Positions 1-7,826 of a stretch of DNA of 26,609 nt are shown piece by piece. The stretch spans positions 1-26,609 of the forward strand of contig JANLZB010000046.1 in NCBI GenBank assembly GCA_031366005.1, in the 5' to 3' direction. The position numbers and the translations under genes were made by a program. The first letter of the stretch is position 1. Each line of letters starts with the position of its first letter. The notes under the pieces were generated by a model that had not been told where the DNA came from, searched no databases, and was given only the letters and a program-made list of their open reading frames with translations. Source of the stretch: JANLUX01 sp031366005 (GTDB lineage: Bacteria; Bacteroidota; Bacteroidia; AKYH767-A; OLB10).

Positions 1-596
1 TCCTCGGTCCGTTAGAACAAAGTAAACCCTGGAACACCAATGGCATCTCAGGCGTTTCAAATTTTATCCGCAAGCTTTGGAGATTATATCACAATAAACA
101 AAATGAGTTTGAAGTTAGTGGGGATGTTCCAACGGCAGCAGAATTAAAAGTGTTGCATAAAACAATTAAAAAAGTGGAGGAAGATATTGAGCGTTTCTCA
201 TTCAATACTTCAGTCAGCACGTTTATGATTTGTGTGAATGAGTTAACAGATTTGAAATGCAACAAACGTGCGATATTAGAACCGTTGTCAATTATTCTTT
301 CTCCTTATGCACCTCATATTGCAGAAGAGTTATGGAGTTTGTTAGGTCATAAAGAAAGTATAACTAAAACGGTATTTCCAAAATGGAATGAAAAATATTT
401 AGTGGAAGACTCCTTTGAATATCCTGTTTCATTTAATGGTAAAGTACGTTTCAAATTAAATATACCGCTTCAGTTAAGTAAAGAGGAAATAGAAAAACAA
501 GTAATCACATCACCCGAAATGTCAAAGTTTCTGAATGGTGATCAAATAAAAAAAGTAATAGTAGTACCTGGAAGAATAGTCAACATAGTAATTTAG
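1..596 (+). CDS. leuS: leucyl-tRNA synthetase, C-terminal part (5' truncated by window)
   Basis: Charges tRNA-Leu with leucine in the cytoplasm (class I aminoacyl-tRNA synthetase). The reading frame is open from base 3 and ends at TAG 594-596, giving about 197 codons. The visible protein starts in the end of the catalytic body (LGPLEQSKPWNTNGISGV, typical of LeuS), continues through the anticodon-binding helical domain (IRKLWRLYHN, then LSPYAPHIAEELW) and ends in the small C-terminal domain with the usual VVPGRIVNIVI. The first in-frame start in the window (TTG at 150) is internal, so the true start lies upstream of the window. The family is usually 850-950 aa, so roughly four fifths is missing. 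No frameshift is seen. Identification is confident. Confidence 0.95.
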   Translation, partial: LGPLEQSKPWNTNGISGVSNFIRKLWRLYHNKQNEFEVSGDVPTAAELKVLHKTIKKVEEDIERFSFNTSVSTFMICVNELTDLKCNKRAILEPLSIILSPYAPHIAEELWSLLGHKESITKTVFPKWNEKYLVEDSFEYPVSFNGKVRFKLNIPLQLSKEEIEKQVITSPEMSKFLNGDQIKKVIVVPGRIVNIVI

Positions 597-608
597 TTTA
601 CGGTTTGT

Positions 609-673
609 CGTCATTGCGAGGAACGAAGCAATCTCCCGCTATAAAACAGATTGCTTCGTTCCTCGCAATGACG
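609..673. repeat. perfect 26-bp inverted repeat (REP-like palindrome)
   Basis: Bases 609-634 and 648-673 are exact reverse complements (26 of 26) around a 13-nt loop. The left arm begins CGTCATTGCGAGGAACGAAG. It sits between the leuS stop (596) and the scpB start (707). The motif GTCATTGCGAGG...GAAGCAATC is, from memory, a recurrent intergenic repeat in many bacterial genomes. As RNA it would fold into a very stable hairpin and could end or protect the leuS transcript, but there is no T-run after it, so I call it a repeat rather than a terminator. Confidence 0.85.
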
Positions 674-706
674 GAATAACAAACAGTAAACAATAAACCG
701 AACAAA

Positions 707-1387
707 ATGCAATTATTAAAACAACATATCGAAGCGCTCATATTCACTGCTGAGCAAACAATCACAACAGAAGAAATTATTTCCTGTTTAAAAACTGTTT
801 ATGGATGGGAATTATCCAAGAAAGAAATATTAGAAGTGATTTCTGAACTGAAAGAAAAATACAATCACGAAGATTTTTCCTTTGAGTTGATTGAGATAGC
901 TGATGGTTTCCAATTCCTTTCTAAAAAAGAATATCACAATGCAGTGAATACTTTGTTGCAGATTAAAGCAAAGAGGCGTTTATCAACTGCTGCATTAGAA
1001 ACACTTGCTATCATTGCTTACAAACAACCGCTTTCAAAATCAGAGATTGAACATATCCGTGGAGTGAATTGTGATTACAGCATTCAGAAATTATTGGAGA
1101 AAGAATTAATTGTGATTGAAGGTAAGAGTGATTCCCCGGGTAAACCTTTGCTTTATGGAACGAGCAAAAATTTCATGGATCACTTCGGATTAAAGTCGGT
1201 GAAGGATTTACCGAAGTTGAAAGATTTACATATTGCAGAAAATGAGATCGGAATGCCAAATGATCTTGTTGATGATCTCTTGCAAGATGAAGGAATAACT
1301 CTGCCAGATGAAGAAAACAATTCCTCAACTGAAACAAATAACGAGTTGGAACAGCATTTGCAAAATGGAGAAGAAAACGAATCATAA
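707..1387 (+). CDS. scpB: segregation and condensation protein ScpB
   Basis: Subunit of the SMC-ScpA-ScpB condensin complex that compacts and segregates the chromosome. 226 aa. Two winged-helix domains are visible: the first at about residues 5-75 (LLKQHIEALIFTAEQ, typical ScpB start) and the second at about 85-165 with the family signature RLSTAALETLAIIAYKQPLS followed by EIEHIRGV and a DSPGKPLLYGTS hairpin. The last 55 residues are acidic and low in complexity, as in other Bacteroidota ScpB. scpA is not in the window. It follows leuS by 111 bp, across the palindrome, and precedes the DUF3108 gene by 6 bp, so those two are likely co-transcribed. Start ATG 707 gives the canonical N-terminus. 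Confidence 0.93.
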   Translation: MQLLKQHIEALIFTAEQTITTEEIISCLKTVYGWELSKKEILEVISELKEKYNHEDFSFELIEIADGFQFLSKKEYHNAVNTLLQIKAKRRLSTAALETLAIIAYKQPLSKSEIEHIRGVNCDYSIQKLLEKELIVIEGKSDSPGKPLLYGTSKNFMDHFGLKSVKDLPKLKDLHIAENEIGMPNDLVDDLLQDEGITLPDEENNSSTETNNELEQHLQNGEENES

Positions 1388-1393
1388 AACTTA

Positions 1394-2170
1394 ATGAAAA
1401 AATATTTTGTTGCTGCAATCACTTTTTTTATTGCAGTTTCTTTTTGTAGTGCACAATCTGCCTTGCCTCATATTCGCAATGTAGCATTTGCTCCCGGTGA
1501 AGTTTTAGTGTATCGTGTTCACTATGGTTTTATTGATGCCGGAGAAGCACGACTGGAAGTCAGTAAAGATTACAAAGATTTCGGTGGACGCGCTTGTTAT
1601 CATGTCATCGGCACTGGTCGTTCGATGGGTGCATTCGACTGGTTTTTTAAAGTGCGTGATAGTTATGAAAGCTATATTGATACACAGGCATTAGTTCCAT
1701 GGCTCTTTATCCGAAGAGTGAATGAAGGTGGATATACAATCAATCAAAATGTGAGTTTTAATCACTTCAAAAAAACTGCTACCAGTGAAAAGAAAACAAT
1801 TGCTACGCCAAGCAAGGTGCAGGATTTAGTTTCCTCGTTTTATTATGCACGCACCATTGACTTCAGCACAGCCATTCCCGGTGACACTTTTGTTATCCAT
1901 ACTTATTTAGATGATGAAACATTTCCTTTAACAATAAAATTTTTAGGTCGTGAAACCATTAAAACAGGTAAAGGAAAATTTCGTTGTATTATGTTTCGAC
2001 CTATGTTATTAGAAGGTCGTGTATTCAAAGAAAAAGAAGGAATGACTGTGTGGGTGACAGATGATAAGAACAGAATTCCTGTTCGTGCACAGGCAGACAT
2101 TTTAGTCGGCTCTGTTAAAATGGATTTGAAAGGTTATGAGGGTTTATTAAATCCGATTGCAAAAGAGTGA
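1394..2170 (+). CDS. secreted DUF3108 domain protein
   Basis: 258 aa. Residues 1-20 form a signal peptide (MKKYFVAAITFFIAVSFCSA, then QS). The mature part has the DUF3108 pattern: PGEVLVYRVHYGFIDAGEA near residue 32, followed by a beta-rich body with FKVRDSYESYIDT and VTDDKNRIPVRAQADI near the C-terminus. DUF3108 proteins are envelope proteins, thought to have a lipid-binding-like barrel fold; their function is not established. It lies 6 bp after scpB and ends 5 bp before the end of the convergent membrane protein gene, leaving no room for a classical terminator. Family assignment is confident; function is unknown. Confidence 0.88.
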   Translation: MKKYFVAAITFFIAVSFCSAQSALPHIRNVAFAPGEVLVYRVHYGFIDAGEARLEVSKDYKDFGGRACYHVIGTGRSMGAFDWFFKVRDSYESYIDTQALVPWLFIRRVNEGGYTINQNVSFNHFKKTATSEKKTIATPSKVQDLVSSFYYARTIDFSTAIPGDTFVIHTYLDDETFPLTIKFLGRETIKTGKGKFRCIMFRPMLLEGRVFKEKEGMTVWVTDDKNRIPVRAQADILVGSVKMDLKGYEGLLNPIAKE

Positions 2171-2175
2171 AGGTT

Positions 2176-4047
2176 TTATTCAATATACACTGAAGTAATA
2201 AATGGACCTGCAATTATTTTTTTGTTTTTATCAATCACAGAAACATTGAGCTTCCATTTTCCATCCATCCCATAATTTTTAAAAACCAAATCCTGATTTA
2301 ATTCTTTAATAACATCTGTTTGAAAAGAAATTATCCTGCTGTCGCGATAAGCAGAATCATTTTCGCTTAATGTATTTAATTGTATTTGATAACCTCCATC
2401 TACATCACTACACAAAGCACTTCCGTGATTAATTATCGTTGTATTTAAATAGCAATACTCGTTATCAGGTTTTATATTTTGATGATTGTTAAATACGATT
2501 ATAATTGAAGAAATCTTTTCTGCTTCATCACCGCATTGGTTATTCAGAAATGCATAATGAGAAGGCGTTAGTTTAAAATATTTTTTATTTAAAACTGAAT
2601 AATTGATAATCGAATCTTGCGTTTTATAAATTTCTTTTGGTGCTAAATCACGATTATCAAAATGTTGGTATTGTTCTTCCTTCAATGCAATCGTTACAGC
2701 GGAATCCTTAGAACGAATGGATGACAGGAGCAGGCTTTCCAAAGGATAGCTCCAGCCTGTCATTGCATAAGGCAGATATTCAAGGTTGCGTTCGTCAACT
2801 ATAGCCTTTGTAATATTTTGCTGATGACATTTGTGAATCAGCTCTTCGATTTGTGCAACTCTTTTGGTGTAAGGAAAGGCTGCATCATAAATAATGCATA
2901 AACGAAAACCTAAAGAAAATACAAGGAACACAAGTAAAATTTTTTTTATTAAAACATTTTTTATTTCCGGGAAGCTCAATGAAAAAGAAATGATAATCAT
3001 TCCAGCAAAAGGCAACAACATTCGTTCACTGTAATTACTTATAGTTGTGAAGCTATGCGTTATGGTGATCAATAACAAAAATGATAGCGGAGCAAAAAAT
3101 GCTATTGTAAGCTGAAGAAATTTTTTATTTGCAATCAAATACATAAGCGTAACGATCCAAAACAATCCAACAAGAAAATTTTCTTTGAAGTAAACAATCA
3201 GAAAAGAAATAATAAAATCCTGGTCTGTTATGTTTTTGACATTGCTGTAATCATCAAAAACTACAGGATAAAATGTTTTCTGATAGTCGTATTTGTCAAG
3301 CAATAAAAATTTTGCTGCTGTGATTAAAATAAATACACTAAAAAGAAATATGTTTTGCTTTGAAAACCACTTTTCCTTTTGCTGAGCGATAAAATAAATA
3401 ATTACAAACCCGACAAGAATAAACAACAATGGATGTGAAAAAACAATTAGGAAAAGTAGCAATGGGATTACATGAAATTTAAAACGATCGAAACGAATTA
3501 ATGCTTCATACAATAAAGGAAGTAAAACCATTGCCTGTAACAACTCTGTAACCGGGCAATAAAAGGTGAATTTCACTGCAAGGCAAACAAATAATAAAAC
3601 TGAAATTATTGCTGCCTGGCTTTTAATAACATATGCTGCAATTAAAAATATAACATAATAATAAAGCACATCTCCAAAGCTGTATAACAACATCAGTGAC
3701 TTCAAACTTGCATTTGAATAAATCCCAATCAGAGGCATTAATTGAGAAACAAATCCAATTAATCTTCCATGTGCAATGTAAAATCCTTTGCGTGTAATTA
3801 TTTCAAATAAGTAATGCGCTGCATCAAAGGCATGTCTTTCTTTGTAAAAGAGAAAGGAAAAAATAAACAGCACTCCAAAAAACAGGTGACCGGAAATTTT
3901 CAGAGTAACAGGAATTTGTTTCAAAAAATAAGATGATTTGCACTGAAATAAAACAGCTTGCTTCTGTGCATTAAGTTTTTTTTCAGTTGTAAAAATAGAA
4001 ATTAAGAAGATTAAATACGTCACCAGTTTTATTTGATGACAACACAA
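2176..4047 (-). CDS. multi-pass inner-membrane protein, unknown function
   Basis: 623 aa. I do not recognise a specific family. The N-terminal two thirds hold about ten hydrophobic segments, alternating with short loops (for example SGHLFFGVLFIFSFLFY, YYYVIFLIAAYVI, FLIVFSHPLLFILVGFVII, ILLVFLVFSLGFRLCIIY). The last ~220 residues are soluble with beta character. This layout resembles GT-C-fold or polysaccharide-related membrane proteins of Bacteroidota, but no catalytic motif can be named. The only early ATG is at 4047; it places the first codons under the divergent sdhC promoter (4032-4062), so the true start may be a later non-ATG codon. The gene is convergent with the DUF3108 gene, 5 bp apart. 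Confidence 0.7.
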   Translation of the reverse strand: MCCHQIKLVTYLIFLISIFTTEKKLNAQKQAVLFQCKSSYFLKQIPVTLKISGHLFFGVLFIFSFLFYKERHAFDAAHYLFEIITRKGFYIAHGRLIGFVSQLMPLIGIYSNASLKSLMLLYSFGDVLYYYVIFLIAAYVIKSQAAIISVLLFVCLAVKFTFYCPVTELLQAMVLLPLLYEALIRFDRFKFHVIPLLLFLIVFSHPLLFILVGFVIIYFIAQQKEKWFSKQNIFLFSVFILITAAKFLLLDKYDYQKTFYPVVFDDYSNVKNITDQDFIISFLIVYFKENFLVGLFWIVTLMYLIANKKFLQLTIAFFAPLSFLLLITITHSFTTISNYSERMLLPFAGMIIISFSLSFPEIKNVLIKKILLVFLVFSLGFRLCIIYDAAFPYTKRVAQIEELIHKCHQQNITKAIVDERNLEYLPYAMTGWSYPLESLLLSSIRSKDSAVTIALKEEQYQHFDNRDLAPKEIYKTQDSIINYSVLNKKYFKLTPSHYAFLNNQCGDEAEKISSIIIVFNNHQNIKPDNEYCYLNTTIINHGSALCSDVDGGYQIQLNTLSENDSAYRDSRIISFQTDVIKELNQDLVFKNYGMDGKWKLNVSVIDKNKKIIAGPFITSVYIE

Positions 4048-4062
4048 GTTGAATTACATTTG
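4032..4062 (+). promoter_or_regulatory. Bacteroidota-type promoter of sdhC
   Basis: TTTG at 4032-4035, 19-nt spacer, TACATTTG at 4055-4062. This fits the Bacteroidota housekeeping consensus TTTG-N19-TAnnTTTG exactly. A start of transcription near 4069 would give a leader of about 23 nt before the sdhC ATG at 4092. It overlaps the 5' end of the divergent membrane protein gene. Confidence 0.7.
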
Positions 4063-4091
4063 CAATCGCAAAATTGATTGGGCTTTAAACC

Positions 4092-4757
4092 ATGGCAGAT
4101 TCACAAACTAATTTATTCAGTTATTCAATAGGACGTAAACTGGTGATGGGCCTCACCGGACTTTTTCTTATCACCTTTTTAATCGTTCACTGCTCAGTGA
4201 ATGCCTGTATTTTTTTTAATGATGGAGGAAAAACATTTAATACCGTAGCTGAATTTTTTGGCACTAATATTTTTATCCGGACTATTGAGATTGTGCTCTT
4301 CCTTGGATTAATCATTCATATTGTTCAGGCATATATTTTAACGAGGCAAAATCAAAAAGCACGCCCTGTTGGATATGCAGTTTATAATGGGAATACAAAC
4401 AGCAAATGGTACAGTCGTTCAATGGGTTTACTGGGCACATTGATTTTAATGTTCCTTATAATTCATCTCAGGCATTTTTGGATCGAAACAAGATTTATTG
4501 GATTGGAACAACCAACATTGTATAATGAAATGCAATCCGTGTTCAGTGAATTATGGGTGGTGATTTTTTATTGCGCTGCAATGGTATCCTTAGCCTATCA
4601 TTTATTGCATGGTTTCAAATCTGCATTTCAAACAATGGGATGGAATCATCCGAAGTACAATAACATCATTAAACAAACCGGGTTCTGGTTTTCAATTATC
4701 ATCTGTGTAATATTTGCGATGATGCCCATAGCGATGTATGCTGGTTGGGTGAAATGA
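4092..4757 (+). CDS. sdhC: succinate dehydrogenase cytochrome b subunit (b558 family)
   Basis: Membrane anchor of succinate dehydrogenase/fumarate reductase; binds heme b and passes electrons between the iron-sulfur subunit and quinone. 221 aa, the usual size for the single-anchor cytochrome b558 family of Bacteroidota. Five membrane spans are visible, with candidate heme-ligand histidines in LIVHCSVN, LIIHIVQAYI, LIIHLRHFW and YHLLHGFKSAFQT. The gene has its own consensus promoter. Its stop codon TGA 4755-4757 overlaps an ATG (4754) of the HEPN gene, so it is followed not directly by sdhA, as usual, but by an inserted two-gene module of about 690 bp. Identification is confident. Confidence 0.93.
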   Translation: MADSQTNLFSYSIGRKLVMGLTGLFLITFLIVHCSVNACIFFNDGGKTFNTVAEFFGTNIFIRTIEIVLFLGLIIHIVQAYILTRQNQKARPVGYAVYNGNTNSKWYSRSMGLLGTLILMFLIIHLRHFWIETRFIGLEQPTLYNEMQSVFSELWVVIFYCAAMVSLAYHLLHGFKSAFQTMGWNHPKYNNIIKQTGFWFSIIICVIFAMMPIAMYAGWVK

Positions 4758-5137
4758 TTATGAATGTAGAAAAGCAAATACAATATTGGATTGATGCTAC
4801 AAATGAAAATGTGGATGTTGCTGAATATTTAATCAATGGAAAAAAAACTGTGGAGAGTTTGTTTTTTTGCCACCTTGCATTGGAAACAATTTTAAAAGCG
4901 CATTTGACAAAATTTACAAAACAAACACCTCCAAAAATTCATAATTTAATTTCTATAGCCGATAAAGCGAATTTAGAATTAGATGATCAGACCCGGTTTT
5001 TTTTTTCAATTATGAATAAGTTTCAGATGGAAGGAAGATATAGAAATGAAATTGCTGAAAGACCACTATTTGAAATTGCAAAAAATTATTTTGAAGTTAC
5101 AAAGCAAAAAATTAAATGGCTCAAAGAGAAGTTATAG
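4754..5137 (+). CDS. HEPN domain protein (partner of MNT nucleotidyltransferase)
   Basis: 127 aa, all helical. Pattern of a HEPN domain (PF05168 type): YWIDATNENVDVAEYLI, then FFCHLALETILKAHLTK, then IHNLISIADKA and a final helix after EGRYRNE. HEPN proteins pair with minimal nucleotidyltransferases in toxin-antitoxin and signalling modules; some are RNases. The catalytic R-x4-6-H motif of the RNase type (HepT) is not visible, so an active RNase is doubtful. Possible starts are TTG 4745, ATG 4754 (overlapping the sdhC stop as ATGA) and ATG 4760; I chose 4754 because it implies translational coupling to sdhC. It overlaps the next gene by 22 nt. The domain call is good; function as a toxin is inferred. 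Confidence 0.8.
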   Translation: MIMNVEKQIQYWIDATNENVDVAEYLINGKKTVESLFFCHLALETILKAHLTKFTKQTPPKIHNLISIADKANLELDDQTRFFFSIMNKFQMEGRYRNEIAERPLFEIAKNYFEVTKQKIKWLKEKL

Positions 5138-5436
5138 ACATTCTTAAAAAATATTTATGTGCATTGCAACTTAAAGGACTCGCAATTTCCGAAGCAAGAC
5201 TTTATGGAAGCTATGCCCGGAATGAAGCCAATACGGAAAGTGATATTGATGTTTTATTACTCTCTGACAACGTTAATTTTAATGATGATGAGAATACCGG
5301 TATTATCTGGACAACTGCTTTTGCTGTTGATCCACGGATAGAACCGTATGGTGTTTCAAAGAAGAAGTTTATCGAAGATGACTATTTGCCTTTGTTTGAA
5401 AATGTAAAATCAGAAGGCATCGAAATAAAAGCATAA
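5116..5436 (+). CDS. minimal nucleotidyltransferase (MNT) domain protein
   Basis: 106 aa. Contains the nucleotidyltransferase signature GSYARNEANTESDID (residues 31-45): GS-x10-D-x-D, with D43 and D45 as metal-binding residues. The third acidic residue is not certain; D72 or E76 (AVDPRIEPY) are candidates. Small MNT proteins form pairs with HEPN proteins; in the MntA-HepT system the MNT partner AMPylates and silences the HEPN toxin. Its start overlaps the end of the HEPN gene by 22 nt and its stop is 10 bp before the sdhA ATG, so all four genes probably form one transcript. That position, between two subunits of one enzyme, is unusual. Confidence 0.85.
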   Translation: MAQREVIDILKKYLCALQLKGLAISEARLYGSYARNEANTESDIDVLLLSDNVNFNDDENTGIIWTTAFAVDPRIEPYGVSKKKFIEDDYLPLFENVKSEGIEIKA

Positions 5437-5446
5437 AAATTTTTAA

Positions 5447-7426
5447 ATGGCAATTTTAAACTCAAATATTCCCGAAGGCAAGCTCGAAGAGAAATGGACT
5501 AAATTCAAATCCTCAGTTCCACTCGTTAATCCGGCAAACAAACGCAACCTTGAAATTGTAGTTGTTGGTTCGGGGCTTGCAGGTGCTTCTGCTGCGGCAT
5601 CTCTTGCCGAGTTAGGTTACAAAGTAAAATGTTTTTGTTTCCAGGATTCACCTCGCAGAGCTCACTCCATTGCAGCACAGGGAGGAATCAACGCTGCAAA
5701 AAATTATCAGAATGATGGGGACAGCACTTACCGTTTGTTTTATGATACAATAAAAGGAGGTGATTACCGTGCACGCGAAGCAAATGTTTATCGCTTGGCA
5801 GAAGTGAGTGCAAACATCATTGATCAATGCGTGGCGCAAGGTGTTCCGTTAGCTCGTGAATATGGTGGTTTGTTAAGCAACCGTTCATTTGGTGGAACAC
5901 AAGTGCAAAGAACTTTTTATGCTGCAGGACAAACAGGTCAGCAACTTTTGTTGGGAGCTTACAGTGCGTTGCAGCGCCAGGTGGGAATGGGAAGTGTTAA
6001 AATGTATGTACGTCATGAGATGCTGGATGTAGTAATGATTGATGGCAAAGCACGCGGAATTATTGCACGTGATTTAGTGAGCGGAAAATTAGAGCGCCAT
6101 TTTGGTCATGCTGTTTTATTGTGTACCGGTGGTTATGGAAATGTTTTTTATCTCTCAACAAATGCAATGGGGTGCAATGTAACCGCTGCATGGAAGGCGC
6201 ATAAGAAAGGTGCATTTTTTGGTAATCCTTGTTTCACACAAATTCACCCGACTTGTATTCCTGTTAGTGGAGATCATCAAAGTAAATTGACATTGATGAG
6301 TGAATCACTTCGTAACGATGGACGCATTTGGGTACCTAAAAAGAAAGACGATCCGCGAAAGCCAACTGAAATCCCTGAAGAGGAAAGAGATTATTATTTA
6401 GAGAGAAGATACCCTGCATTTGGAAATTTAGTTCCGCGTGACGTTGCATCACGTGCTGCAAAAGAAAGATGTGATGCAGGTTATGGAGTTGGTAATAGCA
6501 AAATGGCTGTGTATCTCGACTTTACTTTCAACATGAAACGTTATGGAACTGTTGAAGCAAGTAAGAAAGGAATTCATAATCCTTCAGAAGAAGAAACTCT
6601 TCGCCTTGGTAAGGAAGTGGTGAAAGAAAAATATGGAAACCTGTTTGATATGTATCAGCAAATCACAGGTGAGAATCCTTATGAAATGCCAATGCGTATT
6701 TATCCTGCTGTACACTATACAATGGGTGGATTGTGGGTAGATTATAATTTAATGACCAATGTGCAGGGATTGTATTGCATGGGTGAAGCAAATTTTTCTG
6801 ATCACGGTGCAAATCGTTTAGGTGCTTCTGCATTGATGCAAGGTTTGGCTGATGGTTATTTTGTTATTCCTTATACTATAGGTGCTTACTTATCCAATGA
6901 AATTCGCACCAAAGCAATTCCTACTGATCATCCTGCATTTGAAGAAGCAGAAAAAAATGTTGAACAACGCATCAATAAATTCTTCGAAACTAAAGGAACA
7001 AAATCAGTTGATCATTTTCACAAGAGACTTGGAAAAATAATGTGGGATAAATGTGGAATGGCGCGTAATGAAAAAGGATTGAAAGAAGCGATTGAAGAAA
7101 TAAAACAATTACGTGCTGAATTCTGGAAAGATGTGCGTGTGCCCGGATCTGCTAATAAATTTAATCCTGAATTAGAAAAAGCAGGACGTGTTGCAGATTT
7201 TCTTGAGTTAGGTGAACTGATGTGCAAGGATGCATTGGAACGCAATGAAAGTTGTGGCGGACATTTTCGTGAAGAGTATCAAACAGAAGACGGAGAAGCA
7301 TTACGAGACGATAATCAATACATGTATGTTGCAGCGTGGGAATATAAATCAGAAGGAGAATCAGCAATTCATAAAGAAGAATTGAAATATGATGTTATAC
7401 ATCCGAGTCAGCGAAATTATAAGTAA
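5447..7426 (+). CDS. sdhA: succinate dehydrogenase/fumarate reductase flavoprotein subunit
   Basis: Oxidises succinate to fumarate (or the reverse) with covalently bound FAD; TCA cycle and respiratory complex II. 659 aa, full length for the Bacteroidota type. Visible: FAD dinucleotide-binding loop VVVGSGLAGASAAASLAELG (39-58), covalent-FAD histidine H73 in RRAHSIAAQGG, substrate-site segments QIHPTCIP and YPAVHYTMGG, the capping GEANFSDHGANRLGASAL segment, and a typical C-terminus ending PSQRNYK. Start ATG 5447 gives the usual N-terminus before the FAD loop. In this phylum sdhB normally follows; here the next gene is on the opposite strand and no iron-sulfur subunit is present in the window. 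Confidence 0.96.
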   Translation: MAILNSNIPEGKLEEKWTKFKSSVPLVNPANKRNLEIVVVGSGLAGASAAASLAELGYKVKCFCFQDSPRRAHSIAAQGGINAAKNYQNDGDSTYRLFYDTIKGGDYRAREANVYRLAEVSANIIDQCVAQGVPLAREYGGLLSNRSFGGTQVQRTFYAAGQTGQQLLLGAYSALQRQVGMGSVKMYVRHEMLDVVMIDGKARGIIARDLVSGKLERHFGHAVLLCTGGYGNVFYLSTNAMGCNVTAAWKAHKKGAFFGNPCFTQIHPTCIPVSGDHQSKLTLMSESLRNDGRIWVPKKKDDPRKPTEIPEEERDYYLERRYPAFGNLVPRDVASRAAKERCDAGYGVGNSKMAVYLDFTFNMKRYGTVEASKKGIHNPSEEETLRLGKEVVKEKYGNLFDMYQQITGENPYEMPMRIYPAVHYTMGGLWVDYNLMTNVQGLYCMGEANFSDHGANRLGASALMQGLADGYFVIPYTIGAYLSNEIRTKAIPTDHPAFEEAEKNVEQRINKFFETKGTKSVDHFHKRLGKIMWDKCGMARNEKGLKEAIEEIKQLRAEFWKDVRVPGSANKFNPELEKAGRVADFLELGELMCKDALERNESCGGHFREEYQTEDGEALRDDNQYMYVAAWEYKSEGESAIHKEELKYDVIHPSQRNYK

Positions 7427-7443
7427 TTGAAAATGTTTTTTAA

Positions 7444-7466
7444 CTGGTGAAGAAAATATCTTCCAG
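7444..7466. terminator. weak hairpin between convergent sdhA and mmcQ-like gene
   Basis: CTGG(T)GAAGA and TCTTCCAG are complementary around a short AAATA loop, giving an 8-bp stem with one bulge in the 45-bp gap between converging genes. There is no clear T-run on either side, so terminator activity is only suggested by position. Confidence 0.3.
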
Positions 7467-7471
7467 ATAAA

Positions 7472-7825
7472 TCACAAATCTGCTAAATCATTTTGCTGTT
7501 TTTTATTCATCCCCTTCACTACCATTTCATACGAATGATCAATCAGTTTACAAATAAATTTATCATCCAAGCCTCCGCGCAGTTCTACCGTGTTCCAGTG
7601 TTTTTTATTCATGTGATAACCCGGTTGAATTGCATCATGTTGTTCGCGTAATTCAATTGCATATTCCGGATCGCATTTAAGGTTGACACTATCAGGTTCA
7701 GAAATACTTGCTAATGCAAATGCTTTATCCAAAACTTTAAACACCAGCGTATCCTCACCAAAAGGAAAACTTTCTGTTGCTCCTTTTTTATGTAAACAAT
7801 AATTGCGTAACTCTTCAATATTCAT
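7472..7825 (-). CDS. MmcQ/YjbR family protein
   Basis: 117 aa, the normal length of the MmcQ/YjbR family (CyaY-like fold, often annotated as DNA-binding). Characteristic features: early CLHKKGATESFPFG, then VFKVLDKAFALAS, NLKCDPEYAIELRE, PGYHMNKKHWNTVEL and LIDHSYEMVVKGM. The biochemical role is not established. It follows the NHL protein gene on the same strand with only one base between them, so they are co-transcribed, although one product is exported and the other is cytoplasmic. It converges with sdhA. Confidence 0.88.
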   Translation of the reverse strand: MNIEELRNYCLHKKGATESFPFGEDTLVFKVLDKAFALASISEPDSVNLKCDPEYAIELREQHDAIQPGYHMNKKHWNTVELRGGLDDKFICKLIDHSYEMVVKGMNKKQQNDLADL

Positions 7826-7826
7826 T

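Noticed and set aside
1173..1422. Two minus-strand open frames of ~80 codons over the end of scpB
   Set aside because: They lie in antisense to the acidic tail of a clear scpB gene, have no domain features and no promoter.
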